Positions 9,149-18,064 of a stretch of DNA of 64,000 bases are shown one piece after another. Origin of the DNA: Hufsiella arboris (GTDB taxonomy: Bacteria; Bacteroidota; Bacteroidia; Sphingobacteriales; Sphingobacteriaceae). The position numbers and the translations under genes are program-made. The notes beneath the pieces were generated by a model. That model saw nothing but the letters and a program-made list of their open reading frames with translations. It searched no databases and was not told where the DNA came from. Location: NCBI RefSeq assembly GCF_009834875.1, contig NZ_WVHT01000001.1:124001-188000 (forward strand), written 5' to 3'. Position 1 is the first letter of the stretch, and each line of letters begins with the position of its first letter.

Positions 9149-10663
9149 CTAAACTTGTTCACTTTGCTGAGTGTCATCAGCGGAGCACTGTGCGGTATAA
9201 ATGGCTTTTTCCCATCCCTGGATGCCTGCCTGTATTACCGGCTGGTCGCCGCCCGCGATAAATTCTTTTTCTGCCTGCCAAAGCTGCTGGATTTCTTCCA
9301 CATTTTTCCAGTAACCTACGGCAAGCCCGGCAAGATAAGCGGCACCTAATGCTGTTGTCTCAACAATGGTGGGCCTTATTACTTTACAGTTCAGCAGATT
9401 TGCCTGAAACTGCATCAGCAGATCGTTGGCGGTAGCGCCGCCATCAACTCTTAACTCTTTGATCTTCATTCCAGCATCGGCCTCCATCGCCCTTAGTACA
9501 TCCATAGTCTGGTAGGCTATCGACTCAATTGCCGCCCTGGCTATGTGGCCGGCTGTTGTACCGCGGCTTAAACCGACAATAGTGCCGCGAACATCGGGCT
9601 TCCAGTAGGGTGCACCCAGGCCCGCAAACGCGGGTACAAAAAATACTCCCCCGGTATCAGCCACGCTTAACGCGAGCTTTTCGATATCGGCGGATGTTTT
9701 AATGATGCCAAGGCCGTCGCGCAGCCATTGTACTACCGCGCCACCGATAAATATGCTGCCTTCGAATGCGTACTGCACTTCGCCATTAATTTTCCATGCT
9801 ATAGTAGTCAGCAGGTTGTTTTTTGATGCTATAAACTCGTTGCCAATATTCATCAGCATAAAGCAACCAGTGCCGTAGGTATTTTTAACCATGGCCTTCT
9901 CAATACACATCTGGCCAAAAAGCGCCGCATGCTGATCGCCGGCCATACCCGCGATGGGTATTTTTGAAGCGAATATTGTTGTTGTCGTTTCTCCATATAT
10001 TTCACTCGACTGTTTTACTTCCGGAAGCATACTTTTCGGGATATCCAGTAAGGCTAACAGTTCGTCATCCCATTGCTGAGTGCGTATATTGAACAGCATA
10101 GTACGGCTGGCATTGGTTATGTCGGTAACATGTACCTTTCCCCTTGTAAACTTCCACACCAGCCAGCTGTCTACTGTACCAAAAGCCAGCTTGCCGGCAT
10201 TCGCTTTGTCGCGGGCATCTTCAACGTTATCGAGTATCCATTTTATTTTAGTACCCGAGAAGTAGGAATCTATCACCAAGCCAGTTTTGGAGCGGATTAA
10301 ATCTGTTTTACCCTCGTTTTTTAGCTGGTTGCAAAATGGAGCGGTTCTTCTGTCCTGCCATACGATGGCGTTATAAACCGGTTCCCCGGTTTCACGATCC
10401 CAAACTATTGTTGTTTCGCGCTGATTGGTAATACCGATGGCTTTGATATTTTTACCATTGATGCCCATCTTAACCGTCGCCTCGGCCGCAACTCCGGCTT
10501 GTGTCGACCAAATTTCGTTGGGATCGTGTTCAACCCAGCCCGATTGCGGAAATATTTGTGTGAATTCCTTTTGCGCTACTGACCTTACTTTCCCATCGTG
10601 ATCAAAAACAATGGCCCGGGAACTGGTGGTACCCTGATCTAAAGCTAATATGTATTCTTCCAT
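9149..10663 (-). CDS. glpK: Glycerol kinase
   Basis: ATP-dependent phosphorylation of glycerol to sn-glycerol 3-phosphate. The 504-residue FGGY kinase starts with [16 protein letters not shown] (phosphate 1 loop) and contains [34 protein letters not shown] and [10 protein letters not shown], all characteristic of glycerol kinases. The last 20 residues are Gln/Ser rich and not conserved. It lies between glpD (39 bases upstream) and glpF (23 bases downstream) on one apparent transcript. Confidence 0.96.
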   Translation of the reverse strand: MEEYILALDQGTTSSRAIVFDHDGKVRSVAQKEFTQIFPQSGWVEHDPNEIWSTQAGVAAEATVKMGINGKNIKAIGITNQRETTIVWDRETGEPVYNAIVWQDRRTAPFCNQLKNEGKTDLIRSKTGLVIDSYFSGTKIKWILDNVEDARDKANAGKLAFGTVDSWLVWKFTRGKVHVTDITNASRTMLFNIRTQQWDDELLALLDIPKSMLPEVKQSSEIYGETTTTIFASKIPIAGMAGDQHAALFGQMCIEKAMVKNTYGTGCFMLMNIGNEFIASKNNLLTTIAWKINGEVQYAFEGSIFIGGAVVQWLRDGLGIIKTSADIEKLALSVADTGGVFFVPAFAGLGAPYWKPDVRGTIVGLSRGTTAGHIARAAIESIAYQTMDVLRAMEADAGMKIKELRVDGGATANDLLMQFQANLLNCKVIRPTIVETTALGAAYLAGLAVGYWKNVEEIQQLWQAEKEFIAGGDQPVIQAGIQGWEKAIYTAQCSADDTQQSEQV

Positions 10664-10702
10664 ATTTAAAAATACTATTGGTTTATAAAAAAGATAACTG
10701 GT

Positions 10703-12295
10703 TCAGGTATTGGGTTGATATGGCTCAAGCAAGTATGTCTGGGCCAGTTTTACAAATTTCTTTACTTCTTCTTCTTCCCATTCAGGGCTTTTTTGAAGTT
10801 CACCGGCCATTAGTTTTGCTACCACTGGCGCCATATCTACTGCTGCCCGTGCATCTAAAAATAACGCTCTTACCCTTCTGGCTAAAATATCTTCAACGGT
10901 ACGGGCCATTTCATGTCTTACACCCCAAATAACTTCCACCTTTGTATATGGCAGGCGGCTGTGCAGCTTTTCTTTCCAGGCTGGGTTCTCCTGGGCAAGC
11001 TCAAGTAATGAGGCCTCGTCACTTCCATAAATATGAAGATGATTATTAAAGTCTACAGTTTTTGTGTTGCCATGAATCGATAATAATTTAGTTCTACTTT
11101 TTGAATAGTTAAGGTTTCCCACAGCAATGGCTTTGTCAATCGTATCTTCTGCCATACGGCGATAAGTTGTCCATTTACCGCCTGTAATAGTGATCAGTCC
11201 TGATTCTGAAACAATAAGCTTGTGACGTCGCGAGATCTCTTTCGTTTTTGACGATCCTTTTTCAATTGCCGCCAAAGGCCTCAAGCCGGCAAACACACTG
11301 AGTACATCTTTAAATCCAGGCGGTTTTGTGAGGTATTGTGAAGCTGTGCGCAATATGAAGTCGATTTCTTCCTGCAGTGCTACCGGCTCCATGCTATGGT
11401 GATCAATAGCGGTATCCGTAGTGCCTAGTACCAGCTTATCATGCCAGGGGACTGCAAAAAGCACCCTTCCATCATCCGTTTTTGGAATCATCAGCGCATC
11501 TTCACCTGGCATAAATGATCTGTCGATCACTATATGAATACCCTGACTTGGCTTTACCAATGGTTTTCTACCGGGTTTATCAAAATTTAAGATGTCGTCG
11601 ACAAACACACCAGTGGCATTAATTACCGTTTTAGCTTTAAACGTATACATCAAATTGCTTTCGGCATCGCAAACCACAACTCCGGTTATTTTATTATCGC
11701 CTGATTTTGCCAGGTTTATTACTTTAAAATAGTTAAGCACTGTTGCACCCTGCTCCATGGCGGTTTGGGCCAGGTTTATGGCAAGCCTTGCATCGTCAAA
11801 CTGGCCATCGTGATAAACGACACCTCCGAGCAAATTTTTTTGCTGAATGTTGCTTAACCTGTTTATCACTTCTTGTTTGGAAATATGTTTCACTCTCCCA
11901 AAACTTAGCTTTCCTGCCAATAAATTATACAGCGTTAGGCCGATGGTGTAAAAAGTGCCTGACCACCACTTATAATCTGGTATAATAAACGATTCATTCT
12001 TTACCAGGTGGCCTGCATTTTTAAGAAGCAGCCCACGTTCGTATAAGGCTTCCATAACCAAACCGATATCGCCCTGGGCCAGGTAACGCACGCCGCCATG
12101 TACTAATTTAGTGCTTCGGCTTGAAGTGCCTTTTGCAAAGTCGGCTTGTTCCAGTAAAAGTGTTTGCAATCCACGTGAAGCGGCGTCCACAGCCGCGCCG
12201 AGCCCGGTAGCTCCTCCACCGATAATAATTGCATCCCAGACCTTTTCAGCGCTGATGGCTTTGGCAACAATTTGATCTCTGGCTGTAGTTAGCAT
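10703..12295 (-). CDS. glpD: Aerobic glycerol-3-phosphate dehydrogenase
   Basis: FAD enzyme that oxidises glycerol 3-phosphate to dihydroxyacetone phosphate at the inner membrane and feeds electrons to quinone. The 530-residue protein opens with the FAD motif IIIGGGATGLGAAVDAASRG, followed by GTSSRSTKLVHGGVRYL, a strong GlpD signature. VINATGVFVDDI and ITGGKWTTYRRMAEDT are also typical. It is the first gene of the glycerol operon. No glpR-type regulator gene is adjacent. Confidence 0.95.
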   Translation of the reverse strand: MLTTARDQIVAKAISAEKVWDAIIIGGGATGLGAAVDAASRGLQTLLLEQADFAKGTSSRSTKLVHGGVRYLAQGDIGLVMEALYERGLLLKNAGHLVKNESFIIPDYKWWSGTFYTIGLTLYNLLAGKLSFGRVKHISKQEVINRLSNIQQKNLLGGVVYHDGQFDDARLAINLAQTAMEQGATVLNYFKVINLAKSGDNKITGVVVCDAESNLMYTFKAKTVINATGVFVDDILNFDKPGRKPLVKPSQGIHIVIDRSFMPGEDALMIPKTDDGRVLFAVPWHDKLVLGTTDTAIDHHSMEPVALQEEIDFILRTASQYLTKPPGFKDVLSVFAGLRPLAAIEKGSSKTKEISRRHKLIVSESGLITITGGKWTTYRRMAEDTIDKAIAVGNLNYSKSRTKLLSIHGNTKTVDFNNHLHIYGSDEASLLELAQENPAWKEKLHSRLPYTKVEVIWGVRHEMARTVEDILARRVRALFLDARAAVDMAPVVAKLMAGELQKSPEWEEEEVKKFVKLAQTYLLEPYQPNT

Positions 12296-12829
12296 ATTTA
12301 TCGTCTAGCCGATGCTTCGGCCTGAAAACGTTTTACATCACCGCCAGGGTTCATGTCTTCAGGACTAATTAAATCTCTTTTGTCAGGTCTTTCAAACACT
12401 TAAAATTAACAATATCCTGTTCATAATATGCCGCCGGCGAGTATTCATAATCACAAAGATGTTTTGCTATTGCCAGTGTTCCGCAATTAGATTATAATAA
12501 TGAATATAATGAAGTTTTTGATAAGCTATCTCCTTTGTGTACAAATGATTCGTTAATGAATCCCGGCGAGGAAATCTACCTGAACGTCATTTCAACGAAA
12601 CGGACACAGGGATTGACTGAGAAATCTAAACATAACACCGCCTGTTTGTCCGTTACTAATCCAGGACTATGGAAGCGCGCCCGCCAAATAAGATTTGTCT
12701 CATTTCCCGTCTCAAAAATCTAAACGAGCAGTTTTTGAGGAACTATTCGAAATTTGATGGAAATGCTTAACATAACGTTTAGTTATCGGACAATAAAGCA
12801 AGGGCCACTAATAAGCTAAAAAAAGATTT
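12296..12829. other. Intergenic stretch between glpD and the accessory island
   Basis: About 530 bases with no convincing gene apart from the possible short leader ORF next to glpD. A plus-strand frame at 12535-12723 has no recognisable features. The stretch TGTCTCATTTCCCGTCTCA (about 12697-12714), followed by an inverted pair CTCAAAAA / TTTTTGAG, resembles a sequence near 18021-18040 in opposite orientation. Confidence 0.5.
12298..12399 (-). CDS. Possible 33-codon leader ORF before glpD
   Basis: A GTG-initiated frame (internal ATG at 12354) ends only two bases before the glpD start. The peptide is hydrophilic and protein-like (ISPEDMNPGGDVKRFQAEAS). It may be a leader peptide, the tail of a lost gene, or chance. 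Nothing in the sequence proves translation. Confidence 0.2.
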   Translation of the reverse strand: MFERPDKRDLISPEDMNPGGDVKRFQAEASARR

Positions 12830-13363
12830 TTATTCTAATTTTCTAAAATCAGTCACCTTGAACCTATAGGCACCTAATTCATACTCATCAATTAAAAGCC
12901 CTCCTCCCTGTAAGGACAAGATCTTTTTTAACTTAGCATCTATTGTGTAATGAGCGCCTGTTTTTATTTTTTTCATTTGGGCCTCCGTTACATCTCCTAA
13001 TAAACGAACGTTTATTTTATTTAAAACGCTTGGCTCTGCTCGTTCCGGGTCATTGAAAGTTTTAAATGTCACCAAATAAACGGTTTTACCGTTATCATCT
13101 ACCTTTTGAACCTCCTCTGCATTTAAAGGTAAATTTTCTAAAAAATCAGCCCTCTTCGACCACATCCGTACGCTGTCGACAAATATCTTATCTACGCTAG
13201 CTTCTACCACTTCATTGGTTGACCATTCGGGGTGGCTTTCAATAAAATGCCTAACCTTTAGTTCTAAAGGAATTCGATTTTGTGCATCCAAAACTGATTT
13301 CGGCTGGTTTGGCTGGCACGCTATTAAAAAAGATAAGGCTGCGGTAGGTAAAAGTATTTTCAT
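12830..13363 (-). CDS. Putative lipoprotein of unknown function
   Basis: A 177-residue protein with a clear lipoprotein signal (MKILLPTAALSFLIAC, lipobox L-I-A-C at residue 16). The mature part is hydrophilic with mixed alpha/beta character and no motif I recognise; KINVRLLGDVTEAQMKKIKTG hints at a small beta domain. It opens the AT-rich island and is separated from its same-strand neighbour by about 145 bases, so it is probably transcribed alone. Confidence 0.7.
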   Translation of the reverse strand: MKILLPTAALSFLIACQPNQPKSVLDAQNRIPLELKVRHFIESHPEWSTNEVVEASVDKIFVDSVRMWSKRADFLENLPLNAEEVQKVDDNGKTVYLVTFKTFNDPERAEPSVLNKINVRLLGDVTEAQMKKIKTGAHYTIDAKLKKILSLQGGGLLIDEYELGAYRFKVTDFRKLE

Positions 13364-13509
13364 TAATTAGAGAAATTTTTTAATCAAAATGCGAATATAA
13401 TCAAGACCTGTTACCCAAATAAATAAAGTCAAGATAATAACAGATCATGCCTTAGCTAAGTTGTATAATATGTTCATCCTATTTATTAATTCGTAGTCCG
13501 ATGCGGATT

Positions 13510-14271
13510 CTAAAAATTAGGTACAGCGTCGCTCTTGTTTACAGGAATGGGAAGATTTCGGCATCCTTGTATTCTTCTATCTTCAAATGCAACAGAGGTT
13601 TTTTTAAGGTTCTCTTTAAGATAAGCCAAGATTTTCATCCCGAGTATAAAATTGTCATGGGAATAATCCGATAAATTATATTCATGAGATGCTATGATCG
13701 ATAGGTGGATATTATTGCGAATGTCAAATAACTTATTTATCTGATCGAAAAATTTTTCAGGCAAACCAAGTCGCTCGTGGAATAGATTAATGGCCTGTTT
13801 TCCTTTAATGTGCCGTGTACTGTTGATGTATACCGGGCAGGATGAATTATATTTACAAATACCACTTTCTCGAACGCAATAAGCATGAAGTGCGCTAAGT
13901 TTCGAAATTAATAAAGCCTCTATAATGGATGTTAGATTTATTATGGCCTGTTTAACAAACAATTTTTTTACAATACCAAAAAGGTTTATTCTGTATAAAA
14001 CGAAAGTATGCAAATCATTCTGCATCAGAGCGTAAGCTATGCTAGCGCGCAAATTAGGATCTGAGACATTAACGTCTAAATCAAAAAGCTCTGTAAAATA
14101 TTGTCGTTTTCTAATGTAGTTATCTGGAATATTAACTAAATTGAAAGAGTTGGGGTTGATATTTACATGTGGTGTATTAACGTGTTTTTTTATTATTAAT
14201 TCCAATTGCTTTATAGCATCGTTTGCGTTGTCAAACGCATTTTGTATCTCTTCCTTCTCTTCGTGAGTCAT
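13510..14271 (-). CDS. Unknown helical protein with HEPN-like C-terminal pattern
   Basis: A 253-residue soluble, mostly helical protein I cannot assign to a family. Two regions resemble HEPN-type proteins: a helix ending LTSIIEALL (about residue 123) and a later LFDIRNNIHLS segment (about residue 187), which recalls the R-N-x-x-x-H site of HEPN ribonucleases, although the spacing here is R-x3-H rather than the usual R-x4-6-H. A four-cysteine stretch, CVRESGICKYNSSCPVY, plus a later Cys may bind metal. It sits in the same AT-rich island as AbiTii and the HEPN-like pseudogene, so a defence role is possible but unproven. Confidence 0.6.
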   Translation of the reverse strand: MTHEEKEEIQNAFDNANDAIKQLELIIKKHVNTPHVNINPNSFNLVNIPDNYIRKRQYFTELFDLDVNVSDPNLRASIAYALMQNDLHTFVLYRINLFGIVKKLFVKQAIINLTSIIEALLISKLSALHAYCVRESGICKYNSSCPVYINSTRHIKGKQAINLFHERLGLPEKFFDQINKLFDIRNNIHLSIIASHEYNLSDYSHDNFILGMKILAYLKENLKKTSVAFEDRRIQGCRNLPIPVNKSDAVPNF

Positions 14272-14358
14272 GCCAGAAAAAATCTAATTAAATCTTAAAG
14301 CCGTTGCTCCATGATAAATAAGGTAATTCGTCGAGTACAGCTTAGGATGTTGCCGCAG

Positions 14359-14742
14359 TTATTTTTCTCTTACTTGCCGCATTTGATATGAAAGATCATC
14401 TTTTAAAGAGTTCTTCAATCCACCTGTATACATAAAGGGAAACAAAATGATGAACAAACTCAACCAGGAAAAGCCATAGACGAATATTACATAGTATAAG
14501 CTACATATAAATATTGGACCCACGGTAAGCTTCAGCAATTTGTAATCTCTGCCGCAATAGTAGACAAAAAAAGTTCCTAGTAACACGGAAGAAAAAAGTA
14601 TGAATACAAATGCACAAAGACACGCAACAAATAAATTGAAAGTAAGTCCCCAGTCATAAACATATCTCAAGAAAAAGTTCATCGCGATTGGAGTTCCAAA
14701 AGCTATCAGAAGCATAAGCAACATTTTAACACTTTTATTCAT
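14359..14742 (-). CDS. Small integral membrane protein, unknown function
   Basis: 127 residues with about four predicted membrane segments (MLLMLLIAFGTPIAMNFF; LFVACLCAFVFILFSSVLL; LTVGPIFICSLYYVIFVYG; LSLFIILFPFMY) and a short charged C-terminal tail. No family recognised. Its upstream leader (CAATTAGC about ten bases before the ATG) resembles that of the next gene upstream at 15094, which suggests related expression. Confidence 0.6.
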   Translation of the reverse strand: MNKSVKMLLMLLIAFGTPIAMNFFLRYVYDWGLTFNLFVACLCAFVFILFSSVLLGTFFVYYCGRDYKLLKLTVGPIFICSLYYVIFVYGFSWLSLFIILFPFMYTGGLKNSLKDDLSYQMRQVREK

Positions 14743-14857
14743 GAGCTAATTGGTTATATTTATCTAATTATCTACTCAACTTTGAAAGTTTCCACTTCTT
14801 AGAAGAAATTAATATATTTATTTTTATAAAAGCACAGAGTTTGTAATCAATTGATCA

Positions 14858-15094
14858 CTACTTCGGCAAAACCTTTATTATTATAAATTTCCCATTCTTA
14901 ACCTGATTGTAATTGCCATCCTCATCAACGTAAAAAAGTTCTCCTGTTTTTGTGTCTAATATTCTTGTATAACCCTCCTGATTAATCGCCATAGTATACC
15001 TTCCTTTTTCAAACCCCTCACTAATCTTAAAAAGTAAATAGGTTGCAAAAACCGCTACGATTAAAAATAGAATTTTTAGGATGTTATTAATCAT
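14858..15094 (-). CDS. Small single-pass membrane protein
   Basis: 78 residues: one N-terminal membrane helix (ILKILFLIVAVFATYLLF) followed by a compact beta-rich domain (INQEGYTRILDTKTGELFYVD). No family recognised. The short length, coherent signal-anchor and conserved-looking domain favour a real gene. Neighbouring genes on the same strand are also membrane anchored. Confidence 0.55.
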   Translation of the reverse strand: MINNILKILFLIVAVFATYLLFKISEGFEKGRYTMAINQEGYTRILDTKTGELFYVDEDGNYNQVKNGKFIIIKVLPK

Positions 15095-15133
15095 TTTAAT
15101 ATGCTAATTGATTAAAAATAGTTGATTTAACGG

Positions 15134-15700
15134 TTACAGATTTAGAAATTTTCGTATTTCTTCATCTTCCTTTCCAAGCGTTCTTATCCATCGGCCCGTC
15201 TTTGAATTAAATTTAAAAATATCAAAAACAGGAAAAATAGCGTCTTTTTTTTCATTTGTGTAGGAACCTTTAATACATATATAAACAGAATTCAGGCTAT
15301 AATTAAAAGGCTCTAAAACAAATTCAATAGACTTTCCTGTTTCGTAAGTTAAATGAATGCCATCTGGGAAAGGATGGCTAAAAGTATTTAGCATATGTAA
15401 ACCTCTGGGAGTATTTAGTAACACAGCTGATTCCAATTTAACATCATAAGCGTTAGCACTTTTACCTGAACAGTATGGAATATCAAATGATGTAGTTGAG
15501 TCGTTGATTTTTGTTACTGATATACCTCTATGACAAATATCTATAACCGGCCGAGTGATCGGATTTTCTTCCTCTTTAATCCTTTTTTGAAAGTAATAAG
15601 AGCCAAAACCACCTAAAGCGGCCATTACCAATCCAATCAATGTAAAAACCTGAGACCATGTTACAAGTGATTGAAAACTCATATGATTTAATATTTTCAC
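15134..15700 (-). CDS. Membrane-anchored protein of unknown function
   Basis: 188 residues with one N-terminal membrane helix (VFTLIGLVMAALGGFGSYYF), a basic stop-transfer segment, then a roughly 140-residue beta-rich domain (ITRPVIDICHRGISV ... SVYICIKGSYTN). The first Met gives a seven-residue extension before MSFQSLV; either start is possible. I recognise no family. It lies about 135 bases downstream of the AbiTii gene on the same strand and could be co-expressed with it. Confidence 0.6.
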   Translation of the reverse strand: MKILNHMSFQSLVTWSQVFTLIGLVMAALGGFGSYYFQKRIKEEENPITRPVIDICHRGISVTKINDSTTSFDIPYCSGKSANAYDVKLESAVLLNTPRGLHMLNTFSHPFPDGIHLTYETGKSIEFVLEPFNYSLNSVYICIKGSYTNEKKDAIFPVFDIFKFNSKTGRWIRTLGKEDEEIRKFLNL

Positions 15701-15834
15701 TATCTATTGATTTGGGCGATTTGTCCTATGGTAGATGTTATTCCAGACTATTAATATGTTCCTTTAATGAATAAAAATCCACGGTATGGTGTTAACCCCA
15801 ACAGAAGATAAAACCTATAGCTATATCGTATAAT

Positions 15835-16746
15835 TTATATACCATAGTATTTTTTCAACAACTCTACTAGCAAGCCACCAGCTGCCGCCACACCGACCTC
15901 CCAAGAACCCTCTATCGATTTATTAACCATCTTAGATAGCCATTTTTTTACATTAGGTCCGAATTGGTTGTTTTCCAAGCTTTCGACAGCAACAATATCG
16001 GCAATTTCGTTAGTGTCATCTATGTTCACTTTATTCTTAATAAGTTCGTCTTTTAGGCCCGAAATATCTCCTTTAGTTACATTTACATTTGCAGTGATTG
16101 TGTTGTGATTTCCCGAAGTTATAATATTGCCTTCTCCTGAAGAGTGAATATTAATTTGTGTCATAATATGCGTTACTGATTTATTTAATTCATTTTTGTC
16201 AATAGAATATTCGTCGATTTCAGGGAATTGTTGTTCTAGTTTGAGTATTAAGTCAAGAAATTTTGCTCTTATCTTTGAAATCGAATTAACAAATTCGCCA
16301 ATATGTACTTGTATTCTCCCTTCGATAATTTGGATTTCTGCACCATTTTTCTGCGCCTCTCTCGTTAACATTGCGCAGAAATCCGCACCCATTGGCTTGA
16401 TGATGGTGTCGCCATATTTACCAGTCGAAGTGTCTTCTAAAGATTTTACTCCATCATCGATTTTAAACTTTATCAATTCTTTCGCTATTTTATCCCCGAA
16501 AATTGATACTGGCAGCATTGTATTTTGTTGATAATTGTACCCGTCTGAAATAGTTCCAATTGGGCTTGCTTTAGCTATTCTATATTCAGGAATTTCATCT
16601 GAATAATTAAAACCATTTAATTCTTTATTCACCCATTCATAAAGTGGAACATTCCCAATTCTACTTGCGAATACTTGCGTTTTTAACAACGGAGTTGTAA
16701 GCGACTTTTCATCATCAGATAATAGCTTAATAATTTCTTTTATCAT
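15835..16746 (-). CDS. AbiTii-domain protein, putative abortive-infection factor
   Basis: A 303-residue protein. Its N-terminal 90 residues match the AbiTii domain by eye: the pattern LLSDDEKSLTTPLLKTQVFA, then WVNKELNGF and PEYRIAKASPIG, is characteristic. The domain is named for an abortive phage-infection system and is usually fused to varied C-termini. Here the C-terminal half has a short Asn/Thr/Ile-rich strand repeat (GNIITSGNHNTITANVNVTKG, about residues 207-226), followed by a helical part and a hydrophobic Gly-rich stretch (VGVAAAGGLLVELLKK) that may insert in a membrane or pack as a helix. Downstream of a cassette-like spacer and a broken HEPN-like gene. The assignment is from pattern recognition; the mechanism is unknown. 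Confidence 0.72.
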   Translation of the reverse strand: MIKEIIKLLSDDEKSLTTPLLKTQVFASRIGNVPLYEWVNKELNGFNYSDEIPEYRIAKASPIGTISDGYNYQQNTMLPVSIFGDKIAKELIKFKIDDGVKSLEDTSTGKYGDTIIKPMGADFCAMLTREAQKNGAEIQIIEGRIQVHIGEFVNSISKIRAKFLDLILKLEQQFPEIDEYSIDKNELNKSVTHIMTQINIHSSGEGNIITSGNHNTITANVNVTKGDISGLKDELIKNKVNIDDTNEIADIVAVESLENNQFGPNVKKWLSKMVNKSIEGSWEVGVAAAGGLLVELLKKYYGI

Positions 16747-16767
16747 TCCTATCGAAGTTTATAATAA

Positions 16768-16897
16768 CATATAACGATTTGCAGGTTTGCGATGGCGGGT
16801 TTGTAACCACAAACATTAATGCGACCACCTAAACCACCATCAACGACAAAACTGTGTGCGAGCACGAACCTAACCTTTTGTAAATGTGGTGTTATAC
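16768..16897. repeat. Structured spacer between the AbiTii and HEPN-like genes
   Basis: About 130 bases separating two accessory genes. The ends are loosely inverted (ATATAACG at the left, GTTATACG at the right). Inside is a perfect hairpin GTTTGT-AACC-ACAAAC (16799-16814), a direct repeat-like ACCACCTAAACCACCA, and GTGC-GA-GCAC. From memory, very similar spacers separate accessory genes in other Bacteroidota and look like cassette recombination sites, but I cannot verify this here. The right end overlaps the stop codon of the HEPN-like gene. Confidence 0.5.
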
Positions 16898-17541
16898 GCT
16901 GGTTTTTCCGTTTTTATCAATTAGTCGTTGGTCTATTTTCTTTGTTAGTTCGTACACGTATTCAAAATAGTCTGCAGCATTTTCTTTTGCGAAGTTTTCT
17001 ATATGTAAAGCTTGCATGAACGGAATTATCTTCTGATTCACAGTTACAGGTTTAATTTCTGTCGATTGTGAAAAACCGCCTTGAAACATCGTCGTTTCGT
17101 TAGGTAGCCCATTTAAAATTTTTGTTGAGTCTGCGTGAGAAAAACCATTTCTCATTAATTCTCGAATCGTGTTGAATAAAAATTCTTTCTCATTCTCAGT
17201 TATTAAGTCAAGCTTTCCGCATTTTTCAATAGAGTTTCCTAATGGAATTGAGCTGTATTTTTTATTCGGTTCCTCAAACGTAGAATCCCAGTCTCGAACT
17301 GGTTTTTGTCCGATTCCTGCTTCGTTATAAATTAACGATAACTTCAAAAGTCTTTCGAGTAAATTATTTGTCAAAGTGATCGATGCTCTGTAAAATTCGA
17401 GTATAGGCATTTGTTAATTTCAAATACAGTACCCCCTAATTCACTGAATACGTCACATTCAAAATCAAAATATTTGGAACGACTTTGAAAATTACTATTA
17501 AAGTTGTCTATTAATGCTTTTACAAAAACTTCCTTTTCCAT
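16892..17541 (-). pseudogene. HEPN-like (RNxxxH) protein gene, frameshifted
   Basis: Two overlapping frames together make one protein of about 215 residues. The first (17541-17371) begins MEKEVFVKALIDNF and runs through FSELGGTVFEINKCL before leaving frame. The second (from 17410) reads ILEFYRASITLTNNLLERLLKL and continues to the end. Joining EINKCL to ILEFYRAS needs one added base near 17403, and the result reads as a smooth helical bundle. The second part contains IRELMRNGFSHAD: the R-N-x-x-x-H arrangement is the catalytic signature of HEPN ribonucleases found in toxin and abortive-infection systems. Either the gene is broken by a one-base deletion, the base is a sequencing error, or only the 172-residue second frame is made. 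It lies upstream of the AbiTii gene on the same strand. Confidence 0.65.
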
Positions 17542-17863
17542 ATTTTGAACTCGGTTTTTACCCGTTTTAACCTCACTTTAACTTATTATTAATAAGGATG
17601 ATAAGGCCGTTCTTATGGAACTCCTGTGGCTGATTACGCCATCTTGCAACCTCTTTCAAATATAATTTCTTTAACCCACATAATAATCCTTTTCATTCCG
17701 ATCCTTTATACAATTTAAACCTCAGCTATGAGAAAAATCTCCTCCACACAGGAACGATAGTTTCGATGCCCCATTCAACCAACTCCATGCAGCATCCAGT
17801 CAGACTCGGTGATACTTAGCGGAAAATATTCGGAAGCACTTGAAACAAAAAAGTCTTCGCAAT

Positions 17864-17922
17864 GGAGGGTTTTGTGTAGTTGTGAACTTGCATCGGTTCC
17901 ACCCCGTCTCACAAAACCCTCC
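17864..17922. repeat. 13-base perfect inverted repeat
   Basis: GGAGGGTTTTGTG at 17864-17876 is the exact reverse complement of CACAAAACCCTCC at 17910-17922, with a 33-base loop. It is followed by no T-run on the plus strand and no gene ends nearby, so a terminator is unlikely; it may be the fossil of a small mobile element or a structured RNA. Confidence 0.6.
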
Positions 17923-18064
17923 TTTTATGATACAACCAAAACCAACCTCACAACCCCGCGTATCCCTTAAAAATCCATCTCAAATGGGCATCTCAAAAAC
18001 TCAATACCAATTTAATAAAATGAGACGGGAATAAGAGACATCGGTAGCGGCCACGAAACAATTG

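Noticed and set aside
12535-12723. 62-codon plus-strand frame upstream of the island
   Set aside because: No signal, motif or neighbour supports it, and it covers the edge repeat.
17371-17410. Programmed -1 frameshift joining the two HEPN-like frames
   Set aside because: The overlap contains no canonical slippery heptamer in the zero frame and no obvious following pseudoknot; a one-base indel is simpler.
17840-18034. 64-codon plus-strand frame in the gene-free stretch
   Set aside because: It spans the inverted repeat and edge-motif sequences; its translation is repeat-derived (many Pro, Gln, Ser) and matches no family.
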